From Bacteroidales bacterium (GTDB lineage Bacteria > Bacteroidota > Bacteroidia > Bacteroidales > 4484-276), in assembly GCA_014860585.1 (NCBI GenBank), contig JACZJL010000060.1, positions 1 to 49,494 of the forward strand: 49,494 nucleotides of DNA. The letters are read 5' to 3'. This document shows positions 9,952-18,924 of the stretch, in pieces. The position numbers were made by a program, and so were the translations under genes. The first letter of the stretch is position 1, and every line of letters starts with the position of its first letter. Below the pieces are notes generated by a model that saw only the letters and a program-made list of their open reading frames with translations, was not told where the DNA came from and made no database searches.

Positions 9952-10965
9952 ATGGCTGAAGAATTGAATTTATCACCAAAAGATTTTAAAAGCGACCAGG
10001 AAGTAAGATGGTGTGCAGGTTGTGGTGATCATGCAGCACTTGCCTCAGTCCATAGGGCGATGGCGCAACTTGGCATCCCAAAAGAAAAAATCGCGTTGAT
10101 TGCCGGGATAGGTTGTTCGTCAAGGTTTCCTTATTACATGAACACATACGCCTTCCACGGTATTCACGGAAGGGCTGCAGCAATTGCATCAGGAGTAAAA
10201 TTGGCTAACCCGGAACTCAGTGTTTGGGTTGTCACGGGTGATGGTGATTCGCTTGCCATCGGTGGTAACCATTTCATTCATGTCGTTCGTAGAAATATTG
10301 ACCTCACCATCGTCTTGCTCAATAACCAGATTTATGGTCTCACCAAAGGACAATACTCCCCAACATCATTTGAAGGCCAGATAACCAAAACTTCACCCTA
10401 TGGAACCATCGAGCCGCCATTTCATCCCGGTGAACTGACCCTGGGTGCACAAGGAAAATTCTTTGCCCGTTCTATTGACAACAATGTGAAATTAACAACG
10501 GATATCCTGGTAGAAGCAGCCACATTTAAAGGGACATCAATTGTCGAGGTGCTGCAAAATTGCGTAATCTATAATGATGATGCATATGGTTACCTTTCGG
10601 ATAAAAGTTTCAAAGAGGATCGTCAACTCTTCCTTGTGCATGGCCAGCCAATGATTTTTGGAAAGGACAACGACAAAGGAATTATCCTTGAAAACATGCA
10701 ATTAAAGGTTGTAAAACTTGGAGAAAAAGGAATTACTGAAAAGGATATTCTGGTGCATAATGCTCATCAGCCTAGCCCTTTAATTCATTGGTTGCTTGTA
10801 AACATGACCTTCCCTGATTTTCCGGTCGCATTTGGTGTAATCCGATCAGTTGAAGAAGACCCGTATGATGTTAAAATGATGCGCCAGATAGAATATGTCC
10901 GAAAGAACTCGAAAATAAAAAACATGAATGATCTATTGCAAAGTGGAAATACCTGGAAAGTTTAA
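9952..10965 (+). CDS. korB: 2-oxoglutarate:ferredoxin oxidoreductase, beta subunit
   Basis: A 337-residue thiamine-diphosphate-binding beta subunit that pairs with KorA. It has the N-terminal WCAGCGDH (C21, C24; these with a later Cys ligate the 4Fe-4S cluster in the family), IAGIGCSSRFP, and the TPP/Mg motif starting GDGDSLAIGGNHF at ~96 and continuing to LLNNQIYGLTKGQYSP. One of the few Shine-Dalgarno-like sequences in the window (GGAGGAG) overlaps the korA end 10-16 bp before this ATG. No separate ferredoxin-like delta subunit is encoded here, as is usual for the two-gene KorAB type. Confidence 0.95.
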   Translation: MAEELNLSPKDFKSDQEVRWCAGCGDHAALASVHRAMAQLGIPKEKIALIAGIGCSSRFPYYMNTYAFHGIHGRAAAIASGVKLANPELSVWVVTGDGDSLAIGGNHFIHVVRRNIDLTIVLLNNQIYGLTKGQYSPTSFEGQITKTSPYGTIEPPFHPGELTLGAQGKFFARSIDNNVKLTTDILVEAATFKGTSIVEVLQNCVIYNDDAYGYLSDKSFKEDRQLFLVHGQPMIFGKDNDKGIILENMQLKVVKLGEKGITEKDILVHNAHQPSPLIHWLLVNMTFPDFPVAFGVIRSVEEDPYDVKMMRQIEYVRKNSKIKNMNDLLQSGNTWKV

Positions 10966-10977
10966 AAGTAAAAATAT

Positions 10978-11015
10978 CACAAAAAAAACCGCCAATTCCC
11001 GGCGGTTTTTTTGTG
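10978..11015. terminator. Bidirectional intrinsic terminator after korB
   Basis: CCGCC-AATTCCC-GGCGG is flanked by a run of eight A and a run of seven T that also pair, so it works as a Rho-independent terminator on both strands. It sits between the convergent korB and the barrel gene ending at 11021. Confidence 0.9.
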
Positions 11016-11020
11016 GGATT

Positions 11021-11701
11021 TTAAAACAAATACTTAAAGGTCAGTCCAAGTAATGGACCCGTTAGTGAAATCTCTTCCGTCACCACCTTCAATGTAGGGT
11101 TTTCAGGATCATCAGGGTTGTTGATGAACACATTGAAGTCCTGGTTGTATTCCCCCATTTTGTAAATGAACGCTAAATCAACAGCAAACTGACTGGATAA
11201 TTTTGCTTCCAAACCAACAATCCCACTAAAGAGTGCAGATGTACCGGTAACAGGATCGGGGTTTTCTTTCTGATCGAATCTCAATTTTTGCTGCAAAAAA
11301 ACAAACTCCCCACCAACTCCAATGTATGGATTAACCACTGAGAATTTTAATGGTTCAGGGAAGTAAAGCAAATCAAGCGAAACGGGATAACCAGTCAGTG
11401 ACCAGGTAGTAAGGCCATAACCCTGTAAATCTTCCTCAGCTGTAGTTTGCCAAAAACCCAAACCCAGGCGTGCAGTAAAATTACTTTTCAGTGAAAACTC
11501 AGTTAGACCCCTAACCTGCAGGGCGCCAATAATATCAGCATCTTTAAACTCTGAGTCATTTTTCCAATAATCCAGCGAAGGATTGTACCAGCCAAAATCC
11601 AGACCAATGGATTTGAACCTGAAGTCGTTTTCGCTTTGAGCAAATGTCATGATGCTAAACATGACCAAAATAAGAGCGATACTGTAACTTTTATAAAACA
11701 T
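11021..11701 (-). CDS. Small outer-membrane beta-barrel protein
   Basis: About 226 residues: signal peptide (FYKSYSIALILVMFSIMTFAQ) followed by alternating amphipathic strands and a terminal aromatic (LGLTFKYLF), typical of small Bacteroidota outer-membrane barrel or porin-like proteins. Motifs such as NPYIGVGGEFVF and LGLEAKLSSQFAVDLAF-like strands fit the OmpA/OmpW-like 'outer membrane protein beta-barrel' group. An upstream in-frame ATG at 11728 would add nine charged residues; 11701 is preferred because it places the hydrophobic segment at the usual distance. The function is unknown. It lies just downstream of the terminator of the neighbouring gene, so it should have its own promoter, which I could not locate. 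Confidence 0.75.
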   Translation of the reverse strand: MFYKSYSIALILVMFSIMTFAQSENDFRFKSIGLDFGWYNPSLDYWKNDSEFKDADIIGALQVRGLTEFSLKSNFTARLGLGFWQTTAEEDLQGYGLTTWSLTGYPVSLDLLYFPEPLKFSVVNPYIGVGGEFVFLQQKLRFDQKENPDPVTGTSALFSGIVGLEAKLSSQFAVDLAFIYKMGEYNQDFNVFINNPDDPENPTLKVVTEEISLTGPLLGLTFKYLF

Positions 11702-11749
11702 TTTCAAATTTTTAGATTTAATAAGCATTCAGTGAAATGAATAAAAAAA

Positions 11750-11781
11750 GGCATGAAATCCGGCGAGCCGGTTTCCATGCC
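11750..11781 (-). terminator. Intrinsic terminator downstream of lipoprotein-like gene
   Basis: On the minus strand a 15-bp stem with two mismatches (arms GGCATGGAAACCGGC and GCCGGATTTCATGCC around a 2-nt loop) is followed by seven T. It ends transcription of the gene whose stop is at 11806, before the next gene starts. Confidence 0.85.
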
Positions 11782-11805
11782 GTTGAATGATTCGAACTAT
11801 TTTAA

Positions 11806-12957
11806 TTATTTTCCACCTCCCTGGTCGTGGCAATAGTATTCATCAACCATCCATTGGAATTTTTTGGTTGGAACCTGGATTGATCCAATATAGGCGCCTG
11901 TGTAATCATAAACCAAATAGGTAACTACCAATACACGTGCAAAGAGTTGCTGGGCATACTTGTAATGTGGGCCAACACATCTTGTATCTTTGGACTTCAG
12001 GTTGATATTGTAACCTAATGATATCAACTGATTAACCAATGCATTTGGAGCAACAGCGTAGATAAATGTTCCGCAAACACCGGCGCTACAAACATCGGAT
12101 TCAGCTACAAATGTCCACGGACTCCAAACTTCAACGTCTTTGATAAGTCTGAATCCGGTGAAGATATACCATGTTGAAAAATGGGGCATTTCAAAAGTAG
12201 CAGAAGTGCGATCCGCATTGAGGGTTCCTTGAATTTGCTCCCATGTTCCGGTAACTTCATCATAGGTTCCAAGCCACACATCCGAAGTGCCATCAATTAC
12301 ACTTGGAATATTGACCGGAATAGTTATGGATGGTCTTGCATTTTCAGGAAAGGTCAGATCAGGTGAAAAGTGATATCCGTTAACTACAACTCTTTCTCCG
12401 ATTATCCTGAGTTCTTCTTGTTTTGCCGGTGGCTGAATAAAAGAAACAGTGATGTTTTGATCGGCAGCCAGCGATCCATACGGAAAGTTGATTACCGTCT
12501 GTTCCTCTGAGTCATTATCAATATAGAGCACCGTCCCTTGTGGGGTTACTAAATTTTCACTGCCTCTTTTATTGAGCAGGAAAACTTGCTGTGTAACGGT
12601 GGAATGCATTTCATTTTCAGGCTGGTCAACCTGAAGGATCGCGCTTTCAGTAAGGAAACCTTCTTTTGAAGCTGTAACAACATAAAAACCTTCAGTTGTA
12701 CCATCAAAGGTAAATGCTCCGGTATTGGCATTAAACTCTTTTGTTGTGCCGTTTGGAAGAACGAGTTTAATGTCATAACCTTGCAATGAAGCTCCGGTCT
12801 CACTATTTAAAACAGTCACTTTCAACTGATTATTAACAGCTGAATCGGGTTCAGGCCATTCTGTCGGTCCAACATTTTTACATTGATTAAGTGCAAAAAT
12901 CATTGTAAAGGCAAGCAGCGGGAGGACCAAAAAACGAGTGTTGATTTTGATTTTCAT
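11806..12957 (-). CDS. Lipoprotein-like envelope protein with carboxypeptidase-regulatory-like and ZU5-like domains
   Basis: A 383-residue exported protein. The N-terminus (PLLAFTMIFALNQCKNVG) looks like a lipoprotein signal with Cys at ~26, but the residues before Cys (LNQ) are a poor lipobox, so lipidation is uncertain. Residues ~43-130 resemble a carboxypeptidase-regulatory/PEGA-like beta domain (LKVTVLNSETGASLQGYDIKL). Residues ~135-270 resemble a ZU5-type segment (VINFPYGSLAADQNITVSF, LTFPENARPSITIPV, WLGTYDEVTGTWEQI). The C-terminal ~110 residues are unrecognised and contain several cysteines. An AAGGAG Shine-Dalgarno lies 5 nt before the ATG, unusual in this window. It is a monocistronic unit with its own promoter and terminator. 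No function can be assigned. Confidence 0.8.
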   Translation of the reverse strand: MKIKINTRFLVLPLLAFTMIFALNQCKNVGPTEWPEPDSAVNNQLKVTVLNSETGASLQGYDIKLVLPNGTTKEFNANTGAFTFDGTTEGFYVVTASKEGFLTESAILQVDQPENEMHSTVTQQVFLLNKRGSENLVTPQGTVLYIDNDSEEQTVINFPYGSLAADQNITVSFIQPPAKQEELRIIGERVVVNGYHFSPDLTFPENARPSITIPVNIPSVIDGTSDVWLGTYDEVTGTWEQIQGTLNADRTSATFEMPHFSTWYIFTGFRLIKDVEVWSPWTFVAESDVCSAGVCGTFIYAVAPNALVNQLISLGYNINLKSKDTRCVGPHYKYAQQLFARVLVVTYLVYDYTGAYIGSIQVPTKKFQWMVDEYYCHDQGGGK

Positions 12958-12962
12958 TTTTA

Positions 12963-12968
12963 CTCCTT
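12963..12968 (-). promoter_or_regulatory. Strong Shine-Dalgarno AAGGAG
   Basis: The minus strand reads AAGGAG five bases before the ATG at 12957. Most genes in this window lack such a site, so this gene may be translated efficiently. Confidence 0.6.
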
Positions 12969-13007
12969 TTTATTTAAGATTATTAATTTCGATACGAATT
13001 CAGATGA

Positions 13008-13015
13008 CAAAAGTA
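13008..13015 (-). promoter_or_regulatory. -7 element upstream of lipoprotein-like gene
   Basis: TACTTTTG on the minus strand, an exact TAnnTTTG match, about 50 bp before the ATG at 12957. A TTG lies 17 bp further upstream as a possible -33. Confidence 0.55.
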
Positions 13016-13026
13016 ATTAAATTTAT

Positions 13027-14292
13027 TTATTGCAACTCCTTGTTTAATCTTTTTAAGAAAAAATCCGGATTATATTCCAGCATGATTTCAATGAGTTCAT
13101 TGCCTGTTTTGTAAATAGTGCCATTTTTCACGAATCCTTTTGCCCTGTATTCCCACGTGAATTTATCTGCCTGCCGAAGCCTCATATATTTGAATTTCAT
13201 GAACTTACCCGGAGGTAGGGGAATCGCAAAATTAAAACCACCATTAAACTCTGAAGGTTGTGAAACTATGCAAAAAAAGCCAATGTTAACCTCCCCAAAC
13301 TGCCGGAGGATATCGAAACGTACCCCAGGGTCGTTGTATAAAAAGTTGCCAAACTGGATCCTGCCGGTTAAATCGTAAGGTTGGTACCTGTATTCTGCAG
13401 ACAATAAGCCAGTAAAATACGCATCATCCTCGAAGTATTCGATTTGTTTTGGAATAAAAGTGTAAAAAGCTGTGTAACCAATATTGGTACCTATGGCAAT
13501 TTTCCCGTCAGCAAAGTATTTCTTAAACTCCAGGTTCACTCCGACACGATCCATGGTAAAAAAACCTGCTGAAGCGGTCAGAAATAAGTTGTCTTCAAGT
13601 CTGAGCATCTGGTTTATTGCCATTATTCCCGGCCTGACTTCTGACTCCCCGTTGTCGAGCAAAAAGCTATTTTGAACCGGAACAATTACCTGTGTTTTGA
13701 GTGATAATCCTTTAGCCAACAAGATATTCATTTCAGGAATAATGTTGATATTGGACTGTACCGGTTGGTCAAAATTGCCAAATTGTGCCCTGAATTGCGG
13801 TAAAATAACAAAATCTGCCTTGAATTGGGAATTGTTTTCAACAGAACCATAAAGCGCAGAAAAATCATCGTTTTCCATCGAAATGTTGATCATTTCAGTG
13901 AACTCATCAACTGACAATTGACCCGTCAGGAAATCTCTGTAATCAACCAGATTCAAGCTAATGTAGAGCATTGGAATTTTCTGGTAACTGATAATTATTA
14001 CAAGTGGAAAATTATTGACAGTGGTTCTCTCGATGATTTTCAAGGCTTCAACCAATCCGCGCGGTTCGAAGCGAAAACGTCGGTTTTCGTAACCAATTAC
14101 CAAAGTTGAATCTTTACTTATAACAAACACATTCTCAAAACCTTCAGCGATCAGTTCACAGGCAATTGATTCCTTCACTGGCTCTGTCTGAGCGGTGACG
14201 GTCTTTAACATACAAAACAGCAATGCAACATGACAAAGAACTGACAGCGAACACTTTAATAAATTATCCAGCAAGATGTTTCCTTTTTTCAA
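13027..14292 (-). CDS. YjbH-like outer-membrane beta-barrel protein
   Basis: A 421-residue exported protein. It has a signal peptide (hydrophobic SVLCHVALLFCMLKTVTAQ), an N-terminal alpha/beta part (GFENVFVISKDSTLVIGYENRRFRFEP, split by a variable loop), then a long run of amphipathic strands. The C-terminal block FGEVNIGFFCIVSQ-PSEFNGGFNFAIPLPPG resembles the signature region of YjbH/WbfB exopolysaccharide-associated barrels. I therefore call it YjbH-like, with moderate certainty. It may take part in polysaccharide export or surface assembly, but no capsule genes lie nearby. The start is a TTG at 14292, since no in-frame ATG gives an intact signal peptide. A consensus promoter (TTTG-20-TATGTTTG) lies 53-84 bp upstream. 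Confidence 0.7.
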   Translation of the reverse strand: MKKGNILLDNLLKCSLSVLCHVALLFCMLKTVTAQTEPVKESIACELIAEGFENVFVISKDSTLVIGYENRRFRFEPRGLVEALKIIERTTVNNFPLVIIISYQKIPMLYISLNLVDYRDFLTGQLSVDEFTEMINISMENDDFSALYGSVENNSQFKADFVILPQFRAQFGNFDQPVQSNINIIPEMNILLAKGLSLKTQVIVPVQNSFLLDNGESEVRPGIMAINQMLRLEDNLFLTASAGFFTMDRVGVNLEFKKYFADGKIAIGTNIGYTAFYTFIPKQIEYFEDDAYFTGLLSAEYRYQPYDLTGRIQFGNFLYNDPGVRFDILRQFGEVNIGFFCIVSQPSEFNGGFNFAIPLPPGKFMKFKYMRLRQADKFTWEYRAKGFVKNGTIYKTGNELIEIMLEYNPDFFLKRLNKELQ

Positions 14293-14344
14293 CGAAACTG
14301 AAATTTAGTTATTTGAGCGGATATTTTAGAAGTGATACGCTTTG

Positions 14345-14376
14345 CAAACATATATCAATTAGGCCTACAAACCAAA
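14345..14376 (-). promoter_or_regulatory. Consensus Bacteroidota promoter of the YjbH-like gene
   Basis: The minus strand carries TTTG (14373-14376), a 20-bp spacer and TATGTTTG (14345-14352), matching both the -33 and -7 consensus elements. The predicted leader is about 45 nt. Confidence 0.7.
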
Positions 14377-14587
14377 ACATTTCTCATAAATTAGGTTAAA
14401 AATTATTAATCGGGTTTGATGGTTACCCCTGCTTTTTGCAAAAATAGTGTTTAATCACCACATTATATGGGAGTTAAGTATTGTGTTTGATGAATTTTTA
14501 CGGAAAGATAATTTGAGTGTAAATTAATTGATATGCTTGATGAATACAGAAGTTTACAATTTTACCCCCAAGTTTATTGATTCAATG

Positions 14588-14595
14588 TAACTTTG
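14588..14595 (+). promoter_or_regulatory. -7 element immediately before tilS
   Basis: TAACTTTG matches TAnnTTTG exactly and ends 6 bp before the ATG at 14602. If used, the mRNA would be leaderless or nearly so. No good -33 element is visible. Confidence 0.45.
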
Positions 14596-14601
14596 CCCAT
14601 T

Positions 14602-15942
14602 ATGTTGCAAAAATTTCATCAATACATCAAGTCCCAAGGACTTTTCACATCTTCATCGAAGATTATTCTCACAGTAAGTGGGGGAGTGGACTCAATGGTG
14701 ATGACTAAGTTGTTTGAGTTGAGCGGGTTTTACTTTGGAATTGCCCATTGTAATTTCAAACTGCGTGGTACTGAAAGTGATGCTGATGCTGAGTTTGTTC
14801 AACGAATCGCAACTGAATTGGGGGTATCTTTTTATCTTAAGGAATTCGAAACTGGCAGTTTTGCAATTGAAAACAGGATTTCAATTCAGCAGGCTGCGCG
14901 GGATCTGCGTTATCGATGGTTTGATGAGTTAATTCAGGAGTCAGATTTCAATCATTATGCAACAGCCCATCATTTTGATGATCAGATAGAGACGTTCTTC
15001 ATTAATTTGCTCAGGGGAGCCGGTATTTCGGGACTAAGAGGCATTTTGCCTAAAAACGGCCATTGCATCCGACCTTTACTTTTTGCCAACAGGATAGAAA
15101 TTGAAGCGTTTGCCCGAAAACATAAATTAAGTTTCCGCACAGATAGTTCTAACCAGAGTGATCATTATCTGCGAAACCGGATCAGACATTTTGTATTGCC
15201 GGCATTCGAAAAAACCAGACCAGATTTCAGAGCCGGTTTCGAGAGCACTTTTAGGAATCTGGCTGATGCAGAAAATTTTATCAAAGCGAAAATCGAAAAG
15301 ATTTCCAGTGAAACAATGAGCAAAGAAGACAAGTACTGGAAAATTCACCTGGGAAAATTGCAGATGCATCGTCCACTTTCATTCATTCTTTTTGAGTTGC
15401 TAAAACCCTTTGGATTCAATTATGAAAATGTGCTCATGATCCTGGATTCTTTGTCAGGAATACCCGGAAAATCTTTTTTTTCTCCAACCCATAAAATTCT
15501 TTTAGACAGGGAGTACTTAGTGATTTCTGAACTGCAAGATGAGGATGACAATGAACCGGATCATTTCTTTATCACAGAAGACTTGGTGCTATTGGATTTC
15601 CCATTAAAGCTATCTATTGATAAAACTTTCTTCTCAGTCAACGATACGCTGGATATCTCAAAATGTGTTGCCCAGTTAGATGTTGACAAATTGAATTTCC
15701 CGCTTGAGATCAGGAAACCGGACATCGGAGATTTTTTTTATCCACTTGGATTGGGGGGGAAGAAGAAACTTTCTGACTTTTTTACTGATGAGAAATTTTC
15801 GGCTATTCAAAAGCAAAATACATGGCTACTCCTTTCCTCCGGAGAAATTGTCTGGATTATAGGGTATAGGCTGGATGACCGATTCAAAATCACCCCCGAA
15901 ACAAGAAAAATTTTAAAAATTACTCTTCTTACAGATCAATAA
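14602..15942 (+). CDS. tilS: tRNA(Ile)-lysidine synthase
   Basis: TilS modifies C34 of the tRNA-Ile CAU anticodon with lysine using ATP, converting AUG to AUA decoding; it is cytoplasmic and essential in most bacteria. The PP-loop SGGVDS is at 26-31. Other family blocks follow: AHCNFKLRGTESDADAEFV, ATAHHFDDQIETFFINL, RGAGISGLRGI and the YLRNRIRH region. The C-terminal part (PDIGDFFYPLGLGGKKKLSDFFTD) is the TilS tRNA-binding domain. The 446-residue length is normal. An in-frame TTG at 14593 lies inside the -7 promoter element, so the ATG at 14602 is taken as the start. Confidence 0.95.
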   Translation: MLQKFHQYIKSQGLFTSSSKIILTVSGGVDSMVMTKLFELSGFYFGIAHCNFKLRGTESDADAEFVQRIATELGVSFYLKEFETGSFAIENRISIQQAARDLRYRWFDELIQESDFNHYATAHHFDDQIETFFINLLRGAGISGLRGILPKNGHCIRPLLFANRIEIEAFARKHKLSFRTDSSNQSDHYLRNRIRHFVLPAFEKTRPDFRAGFESTFRNLADAENFIKAKIEKISSETMSKEDKYWKIHLGKLQMHRPLSFILFELLKPFGFNYENVLMILDSLSGIPGKSFFSPTHKILLDREYLVISELQDEDDNEPDHFFITEDLVLLDFPLKLSIDKTFFSVNDTLDISKCVAQLDVDKLNFPLEIRKPDIGDFFYPLGLGGKKKLSDFFTDEKFSAIQKQNTWLLLSSGEIVWIIGYRLDDRFKITPETRKILKITLLTDQ

Positions 15943-16042
15943 ACCCAAGATTACTTCGTTTACGTGTTTCATTAAGTAGTGATATTAAAGCGATTTAAGA
16001 TTTTTTCACTTTCTGAAGTGGCTTTCTTAAGCGCTAAAGTAT

Positions 16043-16050
16043 TAGTTTTG
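16043..16050 (+). promoter_or_regulatory. -7 element upstream of the DsbD-type gene
   Basis: TAGTTTTG followed by C is an exact TAnnTTTG match 41 bp before the ATG at 16092. Confidence 0.5.
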
Positions 16051-16091
16051 CGGTCTCTAATGATTTAATTTTTCAACAACAATTTGATTTT

Positions 16092-18224
16092 ATGAAATTT
16101 ACTTCAACTTCACTCAAGTATGCTCTGAGCAATTTGCTTTTATTGCTGCTCTTTGTCATTTTTTCATTCCAAGGAAAATCACAGGTTCTTGAACCGGTAA
16201 AATGGAGTCATTCCGGAGAAATGACCGGAAAGAATACTGCTAAACTGACTTTTAAGGCCACAATTGATGAAGGTTGGTATTTGTACTCGCAACATTTGCC
16301 CGATGGTGGTCCAATTAAAACATCCTTTTATTTTAATGACCTGAAGGGCTTTGAATTTGTTGACAGTGACGTTGAAGTTACTGAGGAAGAAAGTTATGCA
16401 GGTGATGGAACCATCATTTACCGTGTTGTTTTTAAAGAACCCGTTCCGGAGGAAAAAGAGGATCCCAATTTTGGTATGGTGCTCAAGTTGTTAAAGAAAA
16501 AAGCTGAATTTTCGCGTGAAATCCGGATTCTAACTGATCAACCACTTAAAATTTCCGGCTTCCTTGAATACATGTGCTGTGATAACGAGAAGTGCCTGCC
16601 TCCGACTGACCTGGAGTTTTCGTTTTCTTTCAAAGTTGAGTCGCCTGCTTTGGCAGTTGAACCGGCTGATTCTGTTGATTCTGTTGAAACCATTGCCGAG
16701 CCTGTTAAAGAGAGTACACTTGAAGCTGTGGATAATGCTACCGCTGAGGACAGTAAACCAGACGAGTCCTCTGAAAGTATCTGGTACATGTTTATTGTCG
16801 GCCTGTTTGGCGGTTTACTTGCTTTGATTACTCCGTGTGTTTTCCCCATGATTCCGATGACAGTAAGTTATTTCATCAGAGGATCAGGAAGTAAGGCAAA
16901 AGGTCGCCGCGATGCGATCTTTTACGGATTTTCGATCGTGGTTATTTATGTGTTGCTTGGCATGGGCATTTCATTAATTTTTGGTTCTGATCAGTTGAAC
17001 CTGATGGCAACCAGCCCAATATTTAATATTTTCTTCTTTTTATTGCTACTGATTTTTGCTGCAGCGTTCTTTGGTGCTTTTGAGCTGCAGTTGCCATCAA
17101 GCTGGATTAACAAAATGGATAACCAGGCTGAGAAAAGCGGAGGTTTGTTAGGTGTGTTTTTAATGGCATTTGTGCTGGTACTTGTTTCGTTTTCGTGTAC
17201 CGGCCCAATCATCGGAACGCTGCTTGTTCAGGCTGCCGTGAGTGGAAGTTGGCTTTCGCCGATGTTGGGCATGGCAGGTTTTGCCGTTGCACTTGCCATT
17301 CCTTTTACGCTGCTTGCCATTTTCCCGTCAATGCTTGGCTCGATGCCAAAGTCAGGGGGATGGCTTAACTCGGTGAAAGTGGTCCTGGCATTTATCCTTG
17401 TTGCCTTTTCATTGAAGTTTTTCTCCGTCGCTGATGCTGTGGGTCAATGGGGACTACTCAACCGTGAGACCTTCCTCGCCATCTGGATCACTTTGTTTGG
17501 GTTAATGGGTTTTTACCTGCTGGGTAAAATCAAATTTCATCATGATGATGACTTACATTATGTCTCCGTTCCGCGCTTGTTTTTCGTGATTGTCACTTTT
17601 GCATTTACTATTTACCTGATACCCGGTATGTGGGGAGCGCCGCTTAATGCTATCAGTTCCTTTGCACCACCCATTACAACCCAGGAATTCAACCTCAACA
17701 GGGTCGGAACCGGGGGCATGCAGTCGGCAGCGCCCGCTTTAACCCATGATTACAGCAAGTATAAAACAAAGGAAGGTGCATACGGACTGATCAAATTCCT
17801 TGATTATGAAGAAGGTTTGGAATATGCTAAAACAGCCGGTAGGCCGGTATTTCTTGATTTCACCGGCCTGGGATGTGCCAACTGCAAAAAGATGGAGCAG
17901 TCGGTTTGGAGCGATCCCCGTGTTTTGCAGCGCCTGAGAGATGAATACATCATTGTTTCACTCTATGTGGATGAGCGGACGGCCTTACCCAAAGAAGATC
18001 AGTTTGTTTCTGATTTTGGTGGAAGAGAAAAAAATATCAGGACTGTTGGCGCTAAATGGAGTGATTTCCAGGCAAGGAATTATGGTGTGAATTCACAACC
18101 TTACTATGTTTTGCTTGATCACAATGAAAAACGTTTGGCTGAGCCATACAGTTTCAATACCGATGTTGACCAGTTTCTTGTGTTCCTCGACAAAGGCATT
18201 GAAGGCTTTAAAGCAGGTCAATAA
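16092..18224 (+). CDS. dsbD: DsbD-type thiol:disulfide interchange protein
   Basis: A 710-residue inner-membrane electron carrier that moves reducing equivalents from cytoplasmic thioredoxin to periplasmic proteins. In order: signal peptide to ~30; an N-terminal DsbD-like beta domain (~34-175) that retains cysteines in MCCDNEKCLPP; an acidic Ser/Glu-rich linker (~185-225); a CcdA-like core of about eight membrane segments (~230-560); and a C-terminal thioredoxin-like domain. The core cysteines are C249 (LITPCVFPMIP) and C369 (SFSCTGPIIG), matching the redox pair of DsbD. The last domain has C595-A-N-C598 (FTGLGCANCKKME). All three domains are intact. Likely roles are periplasmic disulfide isomerisation or cytochrome c maturation; no partner gene is adjacent. 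It is apparently transcribed alone. Confidence 0.92.
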   Translation: MKFTSTSLKYALSNLLLLLLFVIFSFQGKSQVLEPVKWSHSGEMTGKNTAKLTFKATIDEGWYLYSQHLPDGGPIKTSFYFNDLKGFEFVDSDVEVTEEESYAGDGTIIYRVVFKEPVPEEKEDPNFGMVLKLLKKKAEFSREIRILTDQPLKISGFLEYMCCDNEKCLPPTDLEFSFSFKVESPALAVEPADSVDSVETIAEPVKESTLEAVDNATAEDSKPDESSESIWYMFIVGLFGGLLALITPCVFPMIPMTVSYFIRGSGSKAKGRRDAIFYGFSIVVIYVLLGMGISLIFGSDQLNLMATSPIFNIFFFLLLLIFAAAFFGAFELQLPSSWINKMDNQAEKSGGLLGVFLMAFVLVLVSFSCTGPIIGTLLVQAAVSGSWLSPMLGMAGFAVALAIPFTLLAIFPSMLGSMPKSGGWLNSVKVVLAFILVAFSLKFFSVADAVGQWGLLNRETFLAIWITLFGLMGFYLLGKIKFHHDDDLHYVSVPRLFFVIVTFAFTIYLIPGMWGAPLNAISSFAPPITTQEFNLNRVGTGGMQSAAPALTHDYSKYKTKEGAYGLIKFLDYEEGLEYAKTAGRPVFLDFTGLGCANCKKMEQSVWSDPRVLQRLRDEYIIVSLYVDERTALPKEDQFVSDFGGREKNIRTVGAKWSDFQARNYGVNSQPYYVLLDHNEKRLAEPYSFNTDVDQFLVFLDKGIEGFKAGQ

Positions 18225-18388
18225 TCTATTTTAGTGAGTTTTCTGGCGGAGCCGATTTAAGGTTTAATTTGCACTGTCCTCCAAATCATCAAGAGTAGCG
18301 ATAACAGGGCGGAATCATCAATCTAAGGACTTTATGGTTTTATTCTCAATCCTATTGCTGACAATCCGTTAAGTTTCTTCTTTTTAGA

Positions 18389-18396
18389 TACTTTTG
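18389..18396 (+). promoter_or_regulatory. -7 element upstream of the WbuC-hisS pair
   Basis: TACTTTTG followed by C, an exact TAnnTTTG match, 22 bp before the GTG at 18419. Confidence 0.5.
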
Positions 18397-18418
18397 CGCC
18401 GGTAACTCATCCATCAAC

Positions 18419-18889
18419 GTGATAAAAATTGACACCTGTTTATTGAATAAGACATCCGAACTGGCAATGAAAAGTCCACGCCTGCGGATGAATTATAATT
18501 TTCACCCGACACATGAGGAGCCGTTGCACCGAATGTTGAATGCGATGGAACCGGGAACTTACATTCAGCCGCACAAGCACGAGGATCCGGATAAATTTGA
18601 AATTTTTCTGGTGTTGCGTGGCAGGTTCGTTGCAATTATTTTTGATGATGACGGGAACATCACTGATCATAGCATATTGGATGCCAATGAGGGTAAATAT
18701 GGAGTTGAGATTCCGGGAAAGACTTTTCATACCCTGCTCTCCCTGAAGACCGCTTCGGTAGCTTACGAAGTTAAAGCTGGTCCATATTTTCCCTCCACCG
18801 CCAAAAACTTTGCACCCTGGGCGCCGGCTGAAGGTGAGCCCGGAGTAGCTTTATACATCGAAAAACTGCTCAATGCCATTGGGCTTTAG
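18419..18889 (+). CDS. WbuC-family cupin-fold metalloprotein
   Basis: A 156-residue single-domain cupin. Metal-binding type residues are in IQPHKHEDPDKFEIFLVLRG and PGKTFHTLLSL, and the C-terminal GPYFPSTAKNFAPWAPAEGE block is characteristic of the WbuC family. WbuC proteins usually sit in O-antigen or cell-surface sugar clusters, where their reaction is still undefined; here no glycan genes surround it. The start is GTG at 18419, just downstream of a promoter element. It ends 35 bp before hisS, so co-transcription is likely. Confidence 0.8.
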   Translation: MIKIDTCLLNKTSELAMKSPRLRMNYNFHPTHEEPLHRMLNAMEPGTYIQPHKHEDPDKFEIFLVLRGRFVAIIFDDDGNITDHSILDANEGKYGVEIPGKTFHTLLSLKTASVAYEVKAGPYFPSTAKNFAPWAPAEGEPGVALYIEKLLNAIGL

Positions 18890-18924
18890 CTTAATATTTT
18901 AATCACCAATTTGAAACCGGTAAA

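Larger units (their letters stand above)
14293..14601. other. Divergent intergenic region
   Basis: It holds the minus-strand promoter at 14345-14376 and the tilS -7 element at 14588-14595. The AT-rich middle (about 14380-14585) shows no convincing gene, repeat or hairpin. Confidence 0.6.

Noticed and set aside
15943-16042. Hairpin CACTT-TCTG-AAGTG as a tilS terminator
   Set aside because: Only 5 bp of stem and no T-tract follows it, so it is not convincing.
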